From a virus: a DNA stretch of 64,000 bases. The stretch covers positions 1-64,000 of the IMG/VR virus record IMGVR_UViG_3300012930_000003; one strand, written 5' to 3'. A model generated the notes under the pieces. The model was not told the DNA's origin and ran no database searches. It worked only from the letters and a program-made list of their open reading frames with translations. Below, piece by piece: positions 37,825 to 46,292 of the stretch. The position numbers were made by a program, and so were the translations under genes. Every line of letters starts with the position of its first letter. Position 1 is the first letter of the stretch.

Positions 37825-38846
37825 TGCGCAAGTCGCTTGCCCTTTTCCTCGTCTGCTGGGCATCGATTGCGGAGGCGCAGTTTGGCGGGTCGATTGGGCT
37901 GCCTGGATTTAAAGGCCTCGGAGGCCCGGGCTTTGGCGGGGGCGGCGCTGTTGCTGCATCCTGTACACCGGGTTCGCAGGTATTTTTATCCTCTGGGACT
38001 TTTAACCCCGGCGCTTGCACTACAGCTACCTTCTCAGCCATCGGTGAAGGTGGCAACGGTGCTGCCGGGAATACATCATCACTCTCTGGCGGCGCGGGTG
38101 GGTCAGGTGCGTATTGTTCGGCCTCTGTAAGTGTCACGCCCAACGTTGATATAAGCATTGTTATTGGAACGGGCGGGACGGGAACCAATACAACCGTCAC
38201 TGGCAAGAATATCGTTGCCGGCGCTGGAGCCAATGCAAGTAACGGAACAGGTGGGGCTAATGGATCGTCTGCCGCTTGTACCGCCGCTGCTGCTACAGCT
38301 AGAAACGGCATCAATGGAAGGAATTCAACAGTAAGTCGCCCTACTCCGGGAGGCAGTGGCGCCGCAGGTCCAAGTACATCGGGTTTTGCGGGGGGGTCTC
38401 CTTTTACTGGCGGTGCAACTGGCGGCACGGGGGGCGGCGGTGCAGGGACTAGTGGTTCAGCTGGTGTTGCTACATCGACCATTAATGGTGGTAATGGCGG
38501 TAACGGTGCCAATGGTACGGGTGCTGGGGTTGGCGGTATTGGCGATGGCACTGCGGGTGGTAATGGAACCTCTCCAGGGGCGGGTGGTGGTGGTGCAGCG
38601 GGGTCGATTATCGCAACTGCGGCAGTTGGTGGAAATGGGGCTGCGGGCACAGACGTTGACGGGTCTACGATCGGTGCGGGCGGCGGTGGTGGGGGTGGTG
38701 GGTCAGAAGACACAGGATTAAATGGCGGCGGTGGGGGTAATGGCGGGACCTGCGGAGGAGGAGGCGGCGGCGGGGGCCGTGGGATTGTAGCGGGTGGCAA
38801 TGGCGGTGCTGGCGCTCCCGGTTGCGTTCTCGTGACGTATCCCTGA
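37824..38846 (+). CDS. glycine-rich adhesin-like tail protein with Sec signal
   Basis: 340 residues from ATG 37824. KSLALFLVCWASIAEAQ is a Sec signal with AEA cleavage. A short Cys-containing domain (AASCTPGSQVFLSSGTFNPG) precedes about 210 residues of Gly-rich repeats, and the protein ends with CVLVTYP. Glycine-rich arrays ending in 'vlV.Y' are seen in phage fibre tips, where they can fold as polyglycine-II bundles that bind receptors. Long open antisense frames here are composition artefacts. Confidence 0.8.
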   Translation: MRKSLALFLVCWASIAEAQFGGSIGLPGFKGLGGPGFGGGGAVAASCTPGSQVFLSSGTFNPGACTTATFSAIGEGGNGAAGNTSSLSGGAGGSGAYCSASVSVTPNVDISIVIGTGGTGTNTTVTGKNIVAGAGANASNGTGGANGSSAACTAAAATARNGINGRNSTVSRPTPGGSGAAGPSTSGFAGGSPFTGGATGGTGGGGAGTSGSAGVATSTINGGNGGNGANGTGAGVGGIGDGTAGGNGTSPGAGGGGAAGSIIATAAVGGNGAAGTDVDGSTIGAGGGGGGGGSEDTGLNGGGGGNGGTCGGGGGGGGRGIVAGGNGGAGAPGCVLVTYP

Positions 38847-38926
38847 TGCGCGGCGCCATCGCCATGAACTTCGCGCTTTGGGCCATGATTGTGATAGCGT
38901 TCGGCAAGTGGTATTCGATAATTTAA
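38846..38926 (+). CDS. 26-residue membrane peptide
   Basis: ATG 38846 overlaps the glycine-rich gene stop (TGATG). MRGAIAMNFALWAMIVIAFG, then KWYSII, is one hydrophobic helix. Function unknown. Confidence 0.4.
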   Translation: MRGAIAMNFALWAMIVIAFGKWYSII

Positions 38927-38943
38927 TTACAACGGAGCATCAA

Positions 38944-39507
38944 ATGGGCGGTCATCTTCTCGCATCGGTAAATCCGGAAGCTGCGGACCTTATCCAGCCA
39001 GCCGCACCGCGCCCTCGCCTGCCGGGCGTCGGCCAAACCGTCGTGTACCATATGCGTCGCGGCCACGGTCGGAACGGTCGGACCTCGTTTCCGGCGCTCG
39101 TACAGGGTCACGGCGAGCGCGATACGCTGATGCTGACGGTCATCATCGACGCTGGGGATATGGTCGACGAGCAATTCGTTGAGATGATCGGCCCCGGCAA
39201 GGATGATGGGCATTGCTGGGAATGGCCGGAGGGCGTGCGGCCGCTGGCGGAGCGGCTTGATGAGCCGGCCGGGCTGCGGTCACTAGTGAACGAACTGGAT
39301 GAGCAAATGGGCAGGATGCATCAATGCGTCCTCGGCGAATTTGAGGCACCGAAAGTCTCGATCATCCACATCATGCAGGATTTCGAGTCGCGTCTGCGTG
39401 CGGTGAAGGCCGAAAACGACGAGTTGCGGGCCAATCTTTTGTCTGCGGCCGATGTGCTGCCAGCGCCGCGTAACGGCAAAACCAAGGCGCGCGGGAAGAA
39501 GAAATGA
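38944..39507 (+). CDS. unknown 187-residue protein
   Basis: ATG 38944 follows GGAGCATCAA. A beta-rich first half with VGQTVVYHMRRGHGRNGRTS (SH3-like?) and a C-terminal coiled coil (FESRLRAVKAENDELRANLL) with a basic end (TKARGKKK). Upstream of the portal; possible head-assembly factor. Function not recognised. Confidence 0.75.
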   Translation: MGGHLLASVNPEAADLIQPAAPRPRLPGVGQTVVYHMRRGHGRNGRTSFPALVQGHGERDTLMLTVIIDAGDMVDEQFVEMIGPGKDDGHCWEWPEGVRPLAERLDEPAGLRSLVNELDEQMGRMHQCVLGEFEAPKVSIIHIMQDFESRLRAVKAENDELRANLLSAADVLPAPRNGKTKARGKKK

Positions 39508-39659
39508 GCGACGCCCGGCCGTTTGTTTTACGCAGGCGTCGCGAATCAATCACGGCCGAAGAGGTAATCAAGAAATTGCAGGAATTGGGCGGCGATCCGG
39601 TAACGGTCAACAAGATCGAGATAGCTATCGCAGCAATCCAAGATGGGAATGGTCGGTAA
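39504..39659 (+). CDS. 51-residue helical protein
   Basis: ATG 39504 overlaps the preceding stop. MSDARPFVLRRRRESITAEE then VIKKLQELGGDPVTVNKIEI is natural-looking. It ends one base before the portal start. Function unknown. Confidence 0.6.
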   Translation: MSDARPFVLRRRRESITAEEVIKKLQELGGDPVTVNKIEIAIAAIQDGNGR

Positions 39660-39660
39660 A

Positions 39661-42045
39661 ATGGCTGCTCGCGGTGAAATATTGGATGACGTCGAATATC
39701 GGGACATGACCGATAAAGGCGACGATTATTTCACGGCCCAAGGCAAATCCATCGACAAAGACGCGGATGACTGGAATTCCGAGAGTTCGGCGACCGACGC
39801 CGACGATATCCAGGCCCGTCCGGTTTCCCTGCTCGGCCCGCGCGACAAGTTCATGATCCTGCAGCGGTGGTGGTATTCGGACGCGGACCAATCGGCCAAT
39901 TGGCGCTCGCAGGCCACGGATGACCTCGGTTTCGTCGCTGGCGAGCAACTGACCGATGAGGACAAAGCCATTCTTGACGCTGCGAACCGCCCTCACGTCG
40001 TTTTCAACCGGGTGCTGACGATCATCAAGGCCATCGCCGGCATGGAAATCAACGGCCGGCATGAAATCGTGTTTCTGCCTGAGGAAAACGACGACACGAT
40101 GGTTTCGGAAATCCTGTCGGGAACATCGAAATGGATGGGCCAGAAGTGCGACGGTGAGGACGAGCAGTCGGAGGCTTTCCAGAAGTGCGCCATTACCGGC
40201 ATCGGCGTGACGGAATCCCGCTGGACCTATGAGTATGGGGCCAAGGGGAAATACGTCGAGGAGGAATTCGACTGCCGGGAGTTCTTCTGGGACCGGACGG
40301 CGAAGAAAAAGAACCTTGTTGACGCCCGGCGCATGGCTCGGGTTCGGCGGATGCCGCTTTCGGATGCCATGCAGATGTTTCCCGGCAAGTCGCGCCGTGC
40401 TCTTGATGCGTCGTGGGCGGACGCCGGGATTTATTACGATAGCGGGCCGCGATCGATCGAGGAAAAGCGCATTCGCGACGGCAAGAACTCATACCTCGAT
40501 TGGGACGATACGAACGAAGTCACCATCGTCTGTATGCAGTGGTGGGAGCGTGAGCCGTATTACATGGTTGCCGACGAGCAATCGCAGGAAATGGTCGAGA
40601 TGTCGCCGAAGGAATTTCGGACGCTGGACCGTATGCGCAGGTTGGCTGGCCAGCCGCGCCTTGACGGTGTGAAGATGACCAAGCGGGCCTATAAGCAGGC
40701 GTTCCTTGGGAATGAATATCTCGGGGGCGGCAAGGCGCCGCTGGGCCAGCAATTTAGCTGGGGCGTCATTACCGGCGAGTGGGATGCGAAAAAGCGGATG
40801 TGGTTCGGCCTGACGCGCGTGGTCCGCGACCCGCAGATGTGGGCCAACAAGTTCATGGCGCAGGTCATGCACATCATGAATTCGACGGCCAAGGGCGGTA
40901 TCCTGGCGGAGCGGGACGCCTTTGACGACGAGTTGGAGGCCGAGGAAGGCTATGCGATGGCGGACACCATCACATGGCTCAAGAACGGCGCGCTGAGCCA
41001 AGGCAAAAACCCCAAGATTATGCCCAAGCCCGGCCAAGGCGACGCCTCGGCCTATGTGGCGCTCCTGCAATACGCCGTGACGGCCATTCCGCAGGTTACG
41101 GGGGTCAATTTCGAACTGCTCGGCCAGCAGGACATGCAGAACCCGGGCGTTGTCGAGGCGATGCGCAAGCAGGCCGGCATGACGGTGCTGGCGACGCTGT
41201 TCGATGCTTTGCGGCGGTATCGGAAGATAATCGGCCGGATGCGGCTGGACGTGATCCAGCGGCGCATGAGCGACGGGCGGATTATCCGGATTGTCGGGCC
41301 GCAATATACCGGCGCGGTGCGGCTGGCGAAGGATGTCACGGCCGGCGAGTACGATGTGACCGTTGACGACGCGCCGACGTCGCCGAACCAGAAAGAGGCG
41401 AACTGGCTGATTATTTCGTCGCTTATCCCGGTGTTCAAAGATCAATTGATGCAACAGCCCGAATTGCTGGCGATGATCCTCGAATACTCGCCGCTTCCTG
41501 CTCCGTTGGTGGCTGCGTTCAAGCGGATTGCGCTCGCTCCGCCCGATCCAGCGAAGGCTGCGGAGCAGCAGAAGGCCAAGGAATTGATGGTCGCGAAGGT
41601 TCTGGCTGAGATCAGCAAGGACGATTCGATTGCGAACATGAATAACGCCAAGGCCGGGGCGCAGCAGGGCACGGCGGCCTACGATCTGGCGATTGCGCAG
41701 AATATGCAGCACGACAATGCGTTGCAGCGTGGGAAACTGTTAATTGACGCCAAGAAGGGCGATGCCGAGGTCGGCTTGATCCACGCCAAGGCGGCGCGGG
41801 AGGCGGCCGGCATTCACCACGACACGGCGTCAAGCGCGGTGGATATCCTCAACGCCCGAACCAAGCATATCGAGGCGACGGACAAGATGCACACAAACCG
41901 CGTCGGGGCGCTGAGTGACCATATGGCGGCGACGGCTGGGGTGCACCACGATTTGGCTGCGGCGTTCCAGAAGCGGGTTGCGGGGATGGTCGCGGCGCGG
42001 ACGCCGATTGTTGATCCGAACAAGCAGAAGGCATCAAATGGCTAA
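39661..42045 (+). CDS. portal protein, P22 gp1-like
   Basis: 794 residues from ATG 39661 (39643 is an alternative). MILQRWWYSDADQSANWRSQ, FNRVLTIIKAIAGMEINGRH, and AFQKCAITGIGVTESRWTYE follow the P22-type portal pattern; FDCREFFWDRTAKKKNLVDA is the wing region. The C-terminal ~200 residues are helical (barrel-like, Ala/His/Lys-rich). P22 gp1 is 725 residues, so this is slightly longer. Twelve copies form the DNA channel and the docking site for terminase and the short tail. Confidence 0.92.
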   Translation: MAARGEILDDVEYRDMTDKGDDYFTAQGKSIDKDADDWNSESSATDADDIQARPVSLLGPRDKFMILQRWWYSDADQSANWRSQATDDLGFVAGEQLTDEDKAILDAANRPHVVFNRVLTIIKAIAGMEINGRHEIVFLPEENDDTMVSEILSGTSKWMGQKCDGEDEQSEAFQKCAITGIGVTESRWTYEYGAKGKYVEEEFDCREFFWDRTAKKKNLVDARRMARVRRMPLSDAMQMFPGKSRRALDASWADAGIYYDSGPRSIEEKRIRDGKNSYLDWDDTNEVTIVCMQWWEREPYYMVADEQSQEMVEMSPKEFRTLDRMRRLAGQPRLDGVKMTKRAYKQAFLGNEYLGGGKAPLGQQFSWGVITGEWDAKKRMWFGLTRVVRDPQMWANKFMAQVMHIMNSTAKGGILAERDAFDDELEAEEGYAMADTITWLKNGALSQGKNPKIMPKPGQGDASAYVALLQYAVTAIPQVTGVNFELLGQQDMQNPGVVEAMRKQAGMTVLATLFDALRRYRKIIGRMRLDVIQRRMSDGRIIRIVGPQYTGAVRLAKDVTAGEYDVTVDDAPTSPNQKEANWLIISSLIPVFKDQLMQQPELLAMILEYSPLPAPLVAAFKRIALAPPDPAKAAEQQKAKELMVAKVLAEISKDDSIANMNNAKAGAQQGTAAYDLAIAQNMQHDNALQRGKLLIDAKKGDAEVGLIHAKAAREAAGIHHDTASSAVDILNARTKHIEATDKMHTNRVGALSDHMAATAGVHHDLAAAFQKRVAGMVAARTPIVDPNKQKASNG

Positions 42046-42199
42046 TATTCCTGACGACGTTTTGGAGAAAGTGGCATCGGCGCTGACGGCGGCCGTTGGC
42101 ATTACGATGGTTCACGCCAAGGAAATGAACAAGAAAATGCTTGATGCGTCCATCGCGTTGGACGATGCCATCAATGCGGAAGATGCCGACGACGAATGA
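42038..42199 (+). CDS. 53-residue helical protein
   Basis: ATG 42038 within the last codons of the portal; stop overlaps the next start. MANIPDDVLEKVASALTAAV and an acidic tail. Function unknown. Confidence 0.6.
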   Translation: MANIPDDVLEKVASALTAAVGITMVHAKEMNKKMLDASIALDDAINAEDADDE

Positions 42200-42576
42200 T
42201 CCGTTCCCACTCCGCACTACTCCGCCACGCGCAGGATTTCTTCGCCGCCGAACTAGTCGGCCTATACCGCTGGGACCGAGTGACGATTGCCGAGCCGGAG
42301 CGGATGCCTGCCATCCCGTCGAATGCCGAATACCGCGACCGTCGGCGGATGATGGAAGAACGCGAGGGGCGGGGGAAATACCTCGAACAGGTCCGGATAT
42401 TGTTCAAGCCGTGGGAAATTCTGGTTTACTCGTCGATGGAGCGTCCTCCGCTTGGCGAGGTTTTGCTGCGGGACTTCGACAGCACGCAAACGCTGGTTGA
42501 GGGACCGCTCGACTCGGCCACTTGGTCGAAAATCGGAAATTGGATAAGATCGCATCAACAGAGGATTGCATCATGA
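42196..42576 (+). CDS. unknown protein
   Basis: 126 residues, ATGA overlaps on both sides. Central basic helix (EYRDRRRMMEEREGRGKYLE) followed by strands (ILFKPWEILVYSSMERPPLG). Function unknown. Confidence 0.7.
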   Translation: MIRSHSALLRHAQDFFAAELVGLYRWDRVTIAEPERMPAIPSNAEYRDRRRMMEEREGRGKYLEQVRILFKPWEILVYSSMERPPLGEVLLRDFDSTQTLVEGPLDSATWSKIGNWIRSHQQRIAS

Positions 42577-43097
42577 GGAAACCGATTTTATGTCTCGACT
42601 TTGACGGCGTGCTGCACAGTTATTCGAGCGGATGGAAAGGCGCTGATGTGATCCCCGATCCGCCGACCGATGGCATGGCCGCTTTTCTGGATAAGGCGGT
42701 TGATTTTTTCGATGTGCAGATATTCAGCAGCCGCACGCATCAGCCCGGCGGCGTCGACGCCATGAAGCGATTTATTTGGGACGCCCTCGCTCATCATTTT
42801 GACTGCCCGTTCGCTGGCGATCCTCGCGGCTTTGATCGTGCACTTGCTGTGCGCGACGCCATTTCATACCCAACCGAGAAGCCTGCGGCCATGGTATCTA
42901 TCGACGACCGGGCGCTCTGCTTTACCGGCAATTGGGCCGATTTCGATCCGCAACGCCTTTTGGAGTTTCAGCCATGGAACAAGTCAAAGTCACTTGGTTC
43001 GACCATCAACGTGAGCCGCAGTGCGACCCTAATCCGGCGTATCCAGACGGCATTGATGTTGATCTTCGCGCCAAGTCGGGCGCGCGGGGCTGCGTAA
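42573..43097 (+). CDS. HAD-superfamily phosphatase-like protein
   Basis: 174 residues from ATG 42573. Motif I is LCLDFDGVLHS with two Asp (nucleophile and acid), motif II lies near VQIFSSRTHQPGG, and MVSIDDRALCFTG supplies the terminal acidic pair. Phage HAD proteins of this type end at about residue 135, 'FqPWNK', and here FQPWNK is present but the frame runs on for ~35 codons over the next gene. Substrate unknown; nucleotide or polynucleotide phosphatases are the usual guess. Confidence 0.82.
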   Translation: MRKPILCLDFDGVLHSYSSGWKGADVIPDPPTDGMAAFLDKAVDFFDVQIFSSRTHQPGGVDAMKRFIWDALAHHFDCPFAGDPRGFDRALAVRDAISYPTEKPAAMVSIDDRALCFTGNWADFDPQRLLEFQPWNKSKSLGSTINVSRSATLIRRIQTALMLIFAPSRARGAA

Positions 43098-43234
43098 CTG
43101 ATCTGCCATATCCGGCCCCGCGTTGCGGCATATATCTCGTTGTCTGCGAAAAATGCGGGTATTCTGCCGCGATCACGACTGCGGGCCGTGTTGATGATCC
43201 GAAAAAGGTCACGCTGCCCTGCAAGCTGAATTAG
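42974..43234 (+). CDS. small conserved zinc-type phage protein
   Basis: 86 residues. KVTWFDHQREPQCDPNPAYP, then LVVCEKCGYSAAITTAGRVD and VTLPCKLN, is a pattern repeated in phage proteins next to portal/scaffold genes. A zinc site from CxxC plus other Cys is likely. It overlaps the HAD 3' end by 124 nt. Confidence 0.7.
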   Translation: MEQVKVTWFDHQREPQCDPNPAYPDGIDVDLRAKSGARGCVTDLPYPAPRCGIYLVVCEKCGYSAAITTAGRVDDPKKVTLPCKLN

Positions 43235-43254
43235 CACCGAAGGAACCGCATCAA

Positions 43255-44502
43255 ATGGTTAACCCCGAGAAACTCCCCGATACCGATCAAGGCGCGTCGT
43301 CCGGCCCGGCCCCGATTGACGGGCTGACGGCAGAGGAGCAGGCGCAGCTTGACGCCATGCAGGCAGGCGAGGGCGGCACGCCGGAGGGCGGGAATGTTGA
43401 CCCGTCCGGCGACGAGCCGATTGATCCGGACCCGGATGCGGAGCCTGAGGACGATCTCGGTGACGCGGAACCTGCCGAGGGCGACGCAGTTCCGGGTGAG
43501 CGCGAACCTGCCGCCGCTGATGGTGCCCAGCGCAAGCCCAAGACGATCAGCTACGGCCGGCACCAAAAGGAACTCGCCAAGGCAGAGAAGGTGCGGGCGG
43601 ACCTGCAGGCCCAACTCGACGGGTCACGCGGGGAGACGAAGAAGGAGCGCGAGGAACGGCTGCGGCTGGACGAACGCACGAAGATGCTGCTTGAGGCCAT
43701 CCAAGCCAAGCCCGCGCCATCGGCCGTCGCTGCGGAACCTGCCGACCCGGAACCGAACGCCGATGAGGACCCGATTGGGCACACCCAATGGGAAAACCGC
43801 CAGTTCCGGAAGGAACTCGACGAGATCAAGGGTGGCCAGAAGAAGCAGCAAGAGGTTTCGGCGGCGGAAACCGAGGAGCGGCAGGTGATGCAGGACCTAG
43901 ACGCCGATATCGGCCGCGCGGTGGCGGCGGACCCGACGTTCACCGACGCCTTTGTGCATCTGCGGGAGACTAGGTTCACGGAACTCGGGCATATCTTCGC
44001 GAACATCGATATCAACGACCCGCAACAGTGCGCGCAGTTGACGCCGAAGGAACAGGCGGAACTATCGCAGAATATCCAGCGCACGTTTATGAACGAGCAG
44101 CTTTTGGTCGCTCGGCAGGCTATCGGCGCCGGCCGTTCCCCTGCGGCGGTGATTGCCAATCTGGCCAAGGCGCGGGGGTTTAAGCCCAAGGCGGCCGACG
44201 CTGGCGACGGCGGGGCCGCTGAGGCGGCTGCGGCTGCCCGCGGCGGGAATGGCGCGGCCAAGCCCAGCAACGGCTCTGCGTCCCCTGCGGCTGGCGGGAA
44301 AGCACCTTCCGTGAAGGACCAACTGAACGCGGTGCGGGACAATCTGGAAGCCTCGCGGTCGCTTTCGGACGCTGGCGGATCGCCTGGGGCCAATATGACG
44401 CCGCAGCGGATCGCGGATATGTCGCCGGAGGAATTCGAGCGGTACTATGACAGCATCCCCAAGGACCAGTTTGACCGGATGATGGGAAAGGTGCCGCAGT
44501 GA
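43255..44502 (+). CDS. putative scaffolding protein
   Basis: 415 residues between portal and coat, the standard scaffold position. Acidic, disordered N-terminus (Asp/Glu/Pro-rich to ~90), coiled-coil (KAEKVRADLQAQLDGSRGET...), a central helical region and a C-terminal FERYYDSIPKDQFDRMMGKV. Scaffolds assemble the prohead and leave or are cut. The helical acidic design fits; no exact family can be named. Confidence 0.75.
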   Translation: MVNPEKLPDTDQGASSGPAPIDGLTAEEQAQLDAMQAGEGGTPEGGNVDPSGDEPIDPDPDAEPEDDLGDAEPAEGDAVPGEREPAAADGAQRKPKTISYGRHQKELAKAEKVRADLQAQLDGSRGETKKEREERLRLDERTKMLLEAIQAKPAPSAVAAEPADPEPNADEDPIGHTQWENRQFRKELDEIKGGQKKQQEVSAAETEERQVMQDLDADIGRAVAADPTFTDAFVHLRETRFTELGHIFANIDINDPQQCAQLTPKEQAELSQNIQRTFMNEQLLVARQAIGAGRSPAAVIANLAKARGFKPKAADAGDGGAAEAAAAARGGNGAAKPSNGSASPAAGGKAPSVKDQLNAVRDNLEASRSLSDAGGSPGANMTPQRIADMSPEEFERYYDSIPKDQFDRMMGKVPQ

Positions 44503-44759
44503 CCGTCGACTGGGAATTGCTCGGATATTGCCTCGCCATGGTCGGGGCGGTGGTGGCTATGCTTTGGCTGCGTCCTCGGTGGGACACGGGCGGCGGCGCG
44601 CTGATGATATTCGCGCTGGGGATTATCGGCGCTCCGATTTGGACAGTGTTGCTGGCCCTCATCTGTCTATGGGGGCTGATTTACATGACCGCCACGCTCG
44701 CATGGTATATTTTCGTCGCGCCGTTTATCTGGCTGTATCGCCATCGGCGGGCGGCGTGA
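44499..44759 (+). CDS. small membrane protein
   Basis: 86 residues from GTG 44499. Two to three hydrophobic helices (LLGYCLAMVGAVVAMLWL, ALMIFALGIIGAPIWTVLLA, and ICLWGLIYMTATLAWYIFVA). Its place between scaffold and coat genes is odd for a membrane protein. Function unknown. Confidence 0.65.
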   Translation: MTVDWELLGYCLAMVGAVVAMLWLRPRWDTGGGALMIFALGIIGAPIWTVLLALICLWGLIYMTATLAWYIFVAPFIWLYRHRRAA

Positions 44760-44899
44760 TCGAATACATCGCCATTAAGGTCACCAAGGCCATTCTCATC
44801 ACATTCGGAATCCTGATCGGCGTTCCCTACGTTCTGGCGCTGATCGGGCTGGCGAGGGTCGCGGACCGCGCTGGGCGGCGGCGATATCGGAGAGTTTAA
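44756..44899 (+). CDS. 47-residue membrane protein
   Basis: GTG 44756 overlaps the preceding stop (GTGA). MIEYIAIKVTKAILITFGIL then IGVPYVLALIGLARV is one long or two short helices with a basic end (DRAGRRRYRRV). Function unknown. Confidence 0.55.
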   Translation: MIEYIAIKVTKAILITFGILIGVPYVLALIGLARVADRAGRRRYRRV

Positions 44900-44924
44900 C
44901 CGCACCGGACGGCTCCAACCTTGG

Positions 44925-44949
44925 CGGCCTCAGAAACGGGGCCGTTTTT
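44925..44949 (+). terminator. rho-independent terminator before coat gene
   Basis: CGGCCTC, loop AGAAAC, GGGGCCG, then TTTTTCTTT. A 7-bp stem (one T-G pair) with a good T-run ends the transcripts from the portal-scaffold region. Confidence 0.8.
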
Positions 44950-44958
44950 CTTTGGGCG

Positions 44959-44987
44959 TTGACGAAACAATATTACACGGCTATATC
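44959..44987 (+). promoter_or_regulatory. strong sigma70 promoter for the coat gene
   Basis: TTGACG at 44959-44964, a 17-nt spacer and TATATC at 44982-44987. Matches are 5/6 and 4/6 with ideal spacing. It starts 10 nt after the terminator and leaves a leader of about 170 nt before the coat ATG. Confidence 0.7.
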
Positions 44988-45074
44988 TGCGGCCGGGTCG
45001 AGTATGGAGACCAACGGACAGCTTTGCTGATCCCGAAAAAATACACGGTGAGAACCGGCACCCAAACTAGGCAC

Positions 45075-45096
45075 AAGGCCACCGCTTCGGGGCCTT
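45075..45096 (+). promoter_or_regulatory. leader hairpin 1 of the coat transcript
   Basis: AAGGCC (45075-45080) pairs with GGCCTT (45091-45096) over a 10-nt loop (ACCGCTTCGG). Lies in the untranslated leader of the coat gene; no T-run, so probably an mRNA structure. Confidence 0.45.
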
Positions 45097-45126
45097 AACC
45101 GATGCACCTCCACAAAATTTGAGCTT

Positions 45127-45143
45127 GGCCGCAGCGTGCGGCC
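45127..45143 (+). promoter_or_regulatory. leader hairpin 2, near coat start
   Basis: GGCCGCA-GCG-TGCGGCC, a perfect 7-bp stem with 3-nt loop ending 21 nt before the coat ATG. It may stabilise the mRNA or modulate initiation. Confidence 0.5.
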
Positions 45144-45164
45144 GTCCCAAATGCAAGGTGCGCT

Positions 45165-46280
45165 ATGTCAACGACCAATTTCCCGCAAAATGACGCCCTT
45201 GCGGTAAAACTCTGGGCGCGGGTTCTGGAAACGGAAGCCCTCAAATACACCGCCATTCGGCCACTCATCGGCAGCGACGAAAATTCCATCATCCATCTGC
45301 AGAACGCCTTGAGCAAAGGCCCGGGCGATCAAATCACCTACGCCATCGTCATGCAGCTTGCGCAGGCTGGTTTCACCGAAAACCAACTGGCCGAGGGCAA
45401 CGGCGAGGCGCTAACGACCTATTCCGACGCTCTGGTCATCAACGAACTGATGGGCGTGGTCGGCGTCAAGTCCCGCCGGACCATCGACCAGCAGCGCGTG
45501 CCGTGGGACCTCCGCGACGTGGCCAAGGGCCGACTCCGCGACTGGTACGCCAAGCGGTATTCGGTCGAGTTCTTCAATCAGGTGTGCGGCTACACGCCTC
45601 AGGGCGATGCCCGATACACTGGCCTGAATGGCGTCACGGCGCCGTCGGCAACGCGCATTATTCGCCAGTCCGGCCGCGCGTCGGACGATCTTCTTACCTC
45701 GGCGGACACGTTCACCCTCGGCCTGATTGACGCGGCGAAGGAGGCGGCTATTACGGCTTCCCCGATGCTTCGGCCGATCCAGTACAAGGGCACGTCGATG
45801 CGGGAGGGCGGGCGTTCTGACTTCAACAACGCCCTTGAGGACATGTTCTGCATGTACCTCCATCCGTATCAGGTTACGGCGATGCGCCGGAACACGTCGA
45901 CCGGCCAATGGCAGGACTTGCAGAAGGCGGCCTATATGGGCCTGCGCCAGACCGGCAACCCGATCTTCTCGGGCGCGATCGGCATTTACAACGGCGTCAT
46001 TCTGCGCCAGGCGTTCGATGTCACCAATGGCGTCTCGGCGGCTGGCGCCGACGTGTCGACGGTCAAGCGGGCCGTGCTGCTCGGTGCGCAGGCTGCCATG
46101 ATGGGCTTTGGCCAGGACAACGGCCCCACCAAGATCACTTGGAACGAGGAACTTTTCGACCACAAACGGCGGTTGGAGATTTCCGCGCTCACCATCCACG
46201 GGATGAAAAAGACCCGGTACAATGCGGTGGACTACGGAACGATCGTCGTTTCGACCTACGCCGCTGCGTCAACGTTCTAA
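45165..46280 (+). CDS. major coat protein, N4-gp56 family
   Basis: 371 residues from ATG 45165 with AAGGTG upstream. The order NDALAVKLWARVLETEALKY, GPGDQITYAIVMQLAQAGFT, LAEGNGEALTTYSDALVINE and VPWDLRDVAKGRLRDWYAKR is the N4-gp56-type coat pattern; the rest is an HK97-like alpha/beta fold by family knowledge. Hundreds of copies form the head. Its own promoter explains high expression. Confidence 0.93.
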   Translation: MSTTNFPQNDALAVKLWARVLETEALKYTAIRPLIGSDENSIIHLQNALSKGPGDQITYAIVMQLAQAGFTENQLAEGNGEALTTYSDALVINELMGVVGVKSRRTIDQQRVPWDLRDVAKGRLRDWYAKRYSVEFFNQVCGYTPQGDARYTGLNGVTAPSATRIIRQSGRASDDLLTSADTFTLGLIDAAKEAAITASPMLRPIQYKGTSMREGGRSDFNNALEDMFCMYLHPYQVTAMRRNTSTGQWQDLQKAAYMGLRQTGNPIFSGAIGIYNGVILRQAFDVTNGVSAAGADVSTVKRAVLLGAQAAMMGFGQDNGPTKITWNEELFDHKRRLEISALTIHGMKKTRYNAVDYGTIVVSTYAAASTF

Positions 46281-46292
46281 GGGAGCAGCACA

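Noticed and set aside
37778-38800. 340-residue Pro-rich open frame on the minus strand
   Set aside because: It is the antisense of the glycine-rich gene (Gly codons read as Pro) with no ribosome site or natural composition.
37900-38800. Short DNA repeats suggesting a CRISPR or tandem array
   Set aside because: The repetition comes from Gly codons in a coding frame; there are no regular spacers or repeat length.
45411-46199. 262-residue minus-strand frame
   Set aside because: Antisense shadow of the coat gene; Arg/His-rich and lacking any motif.
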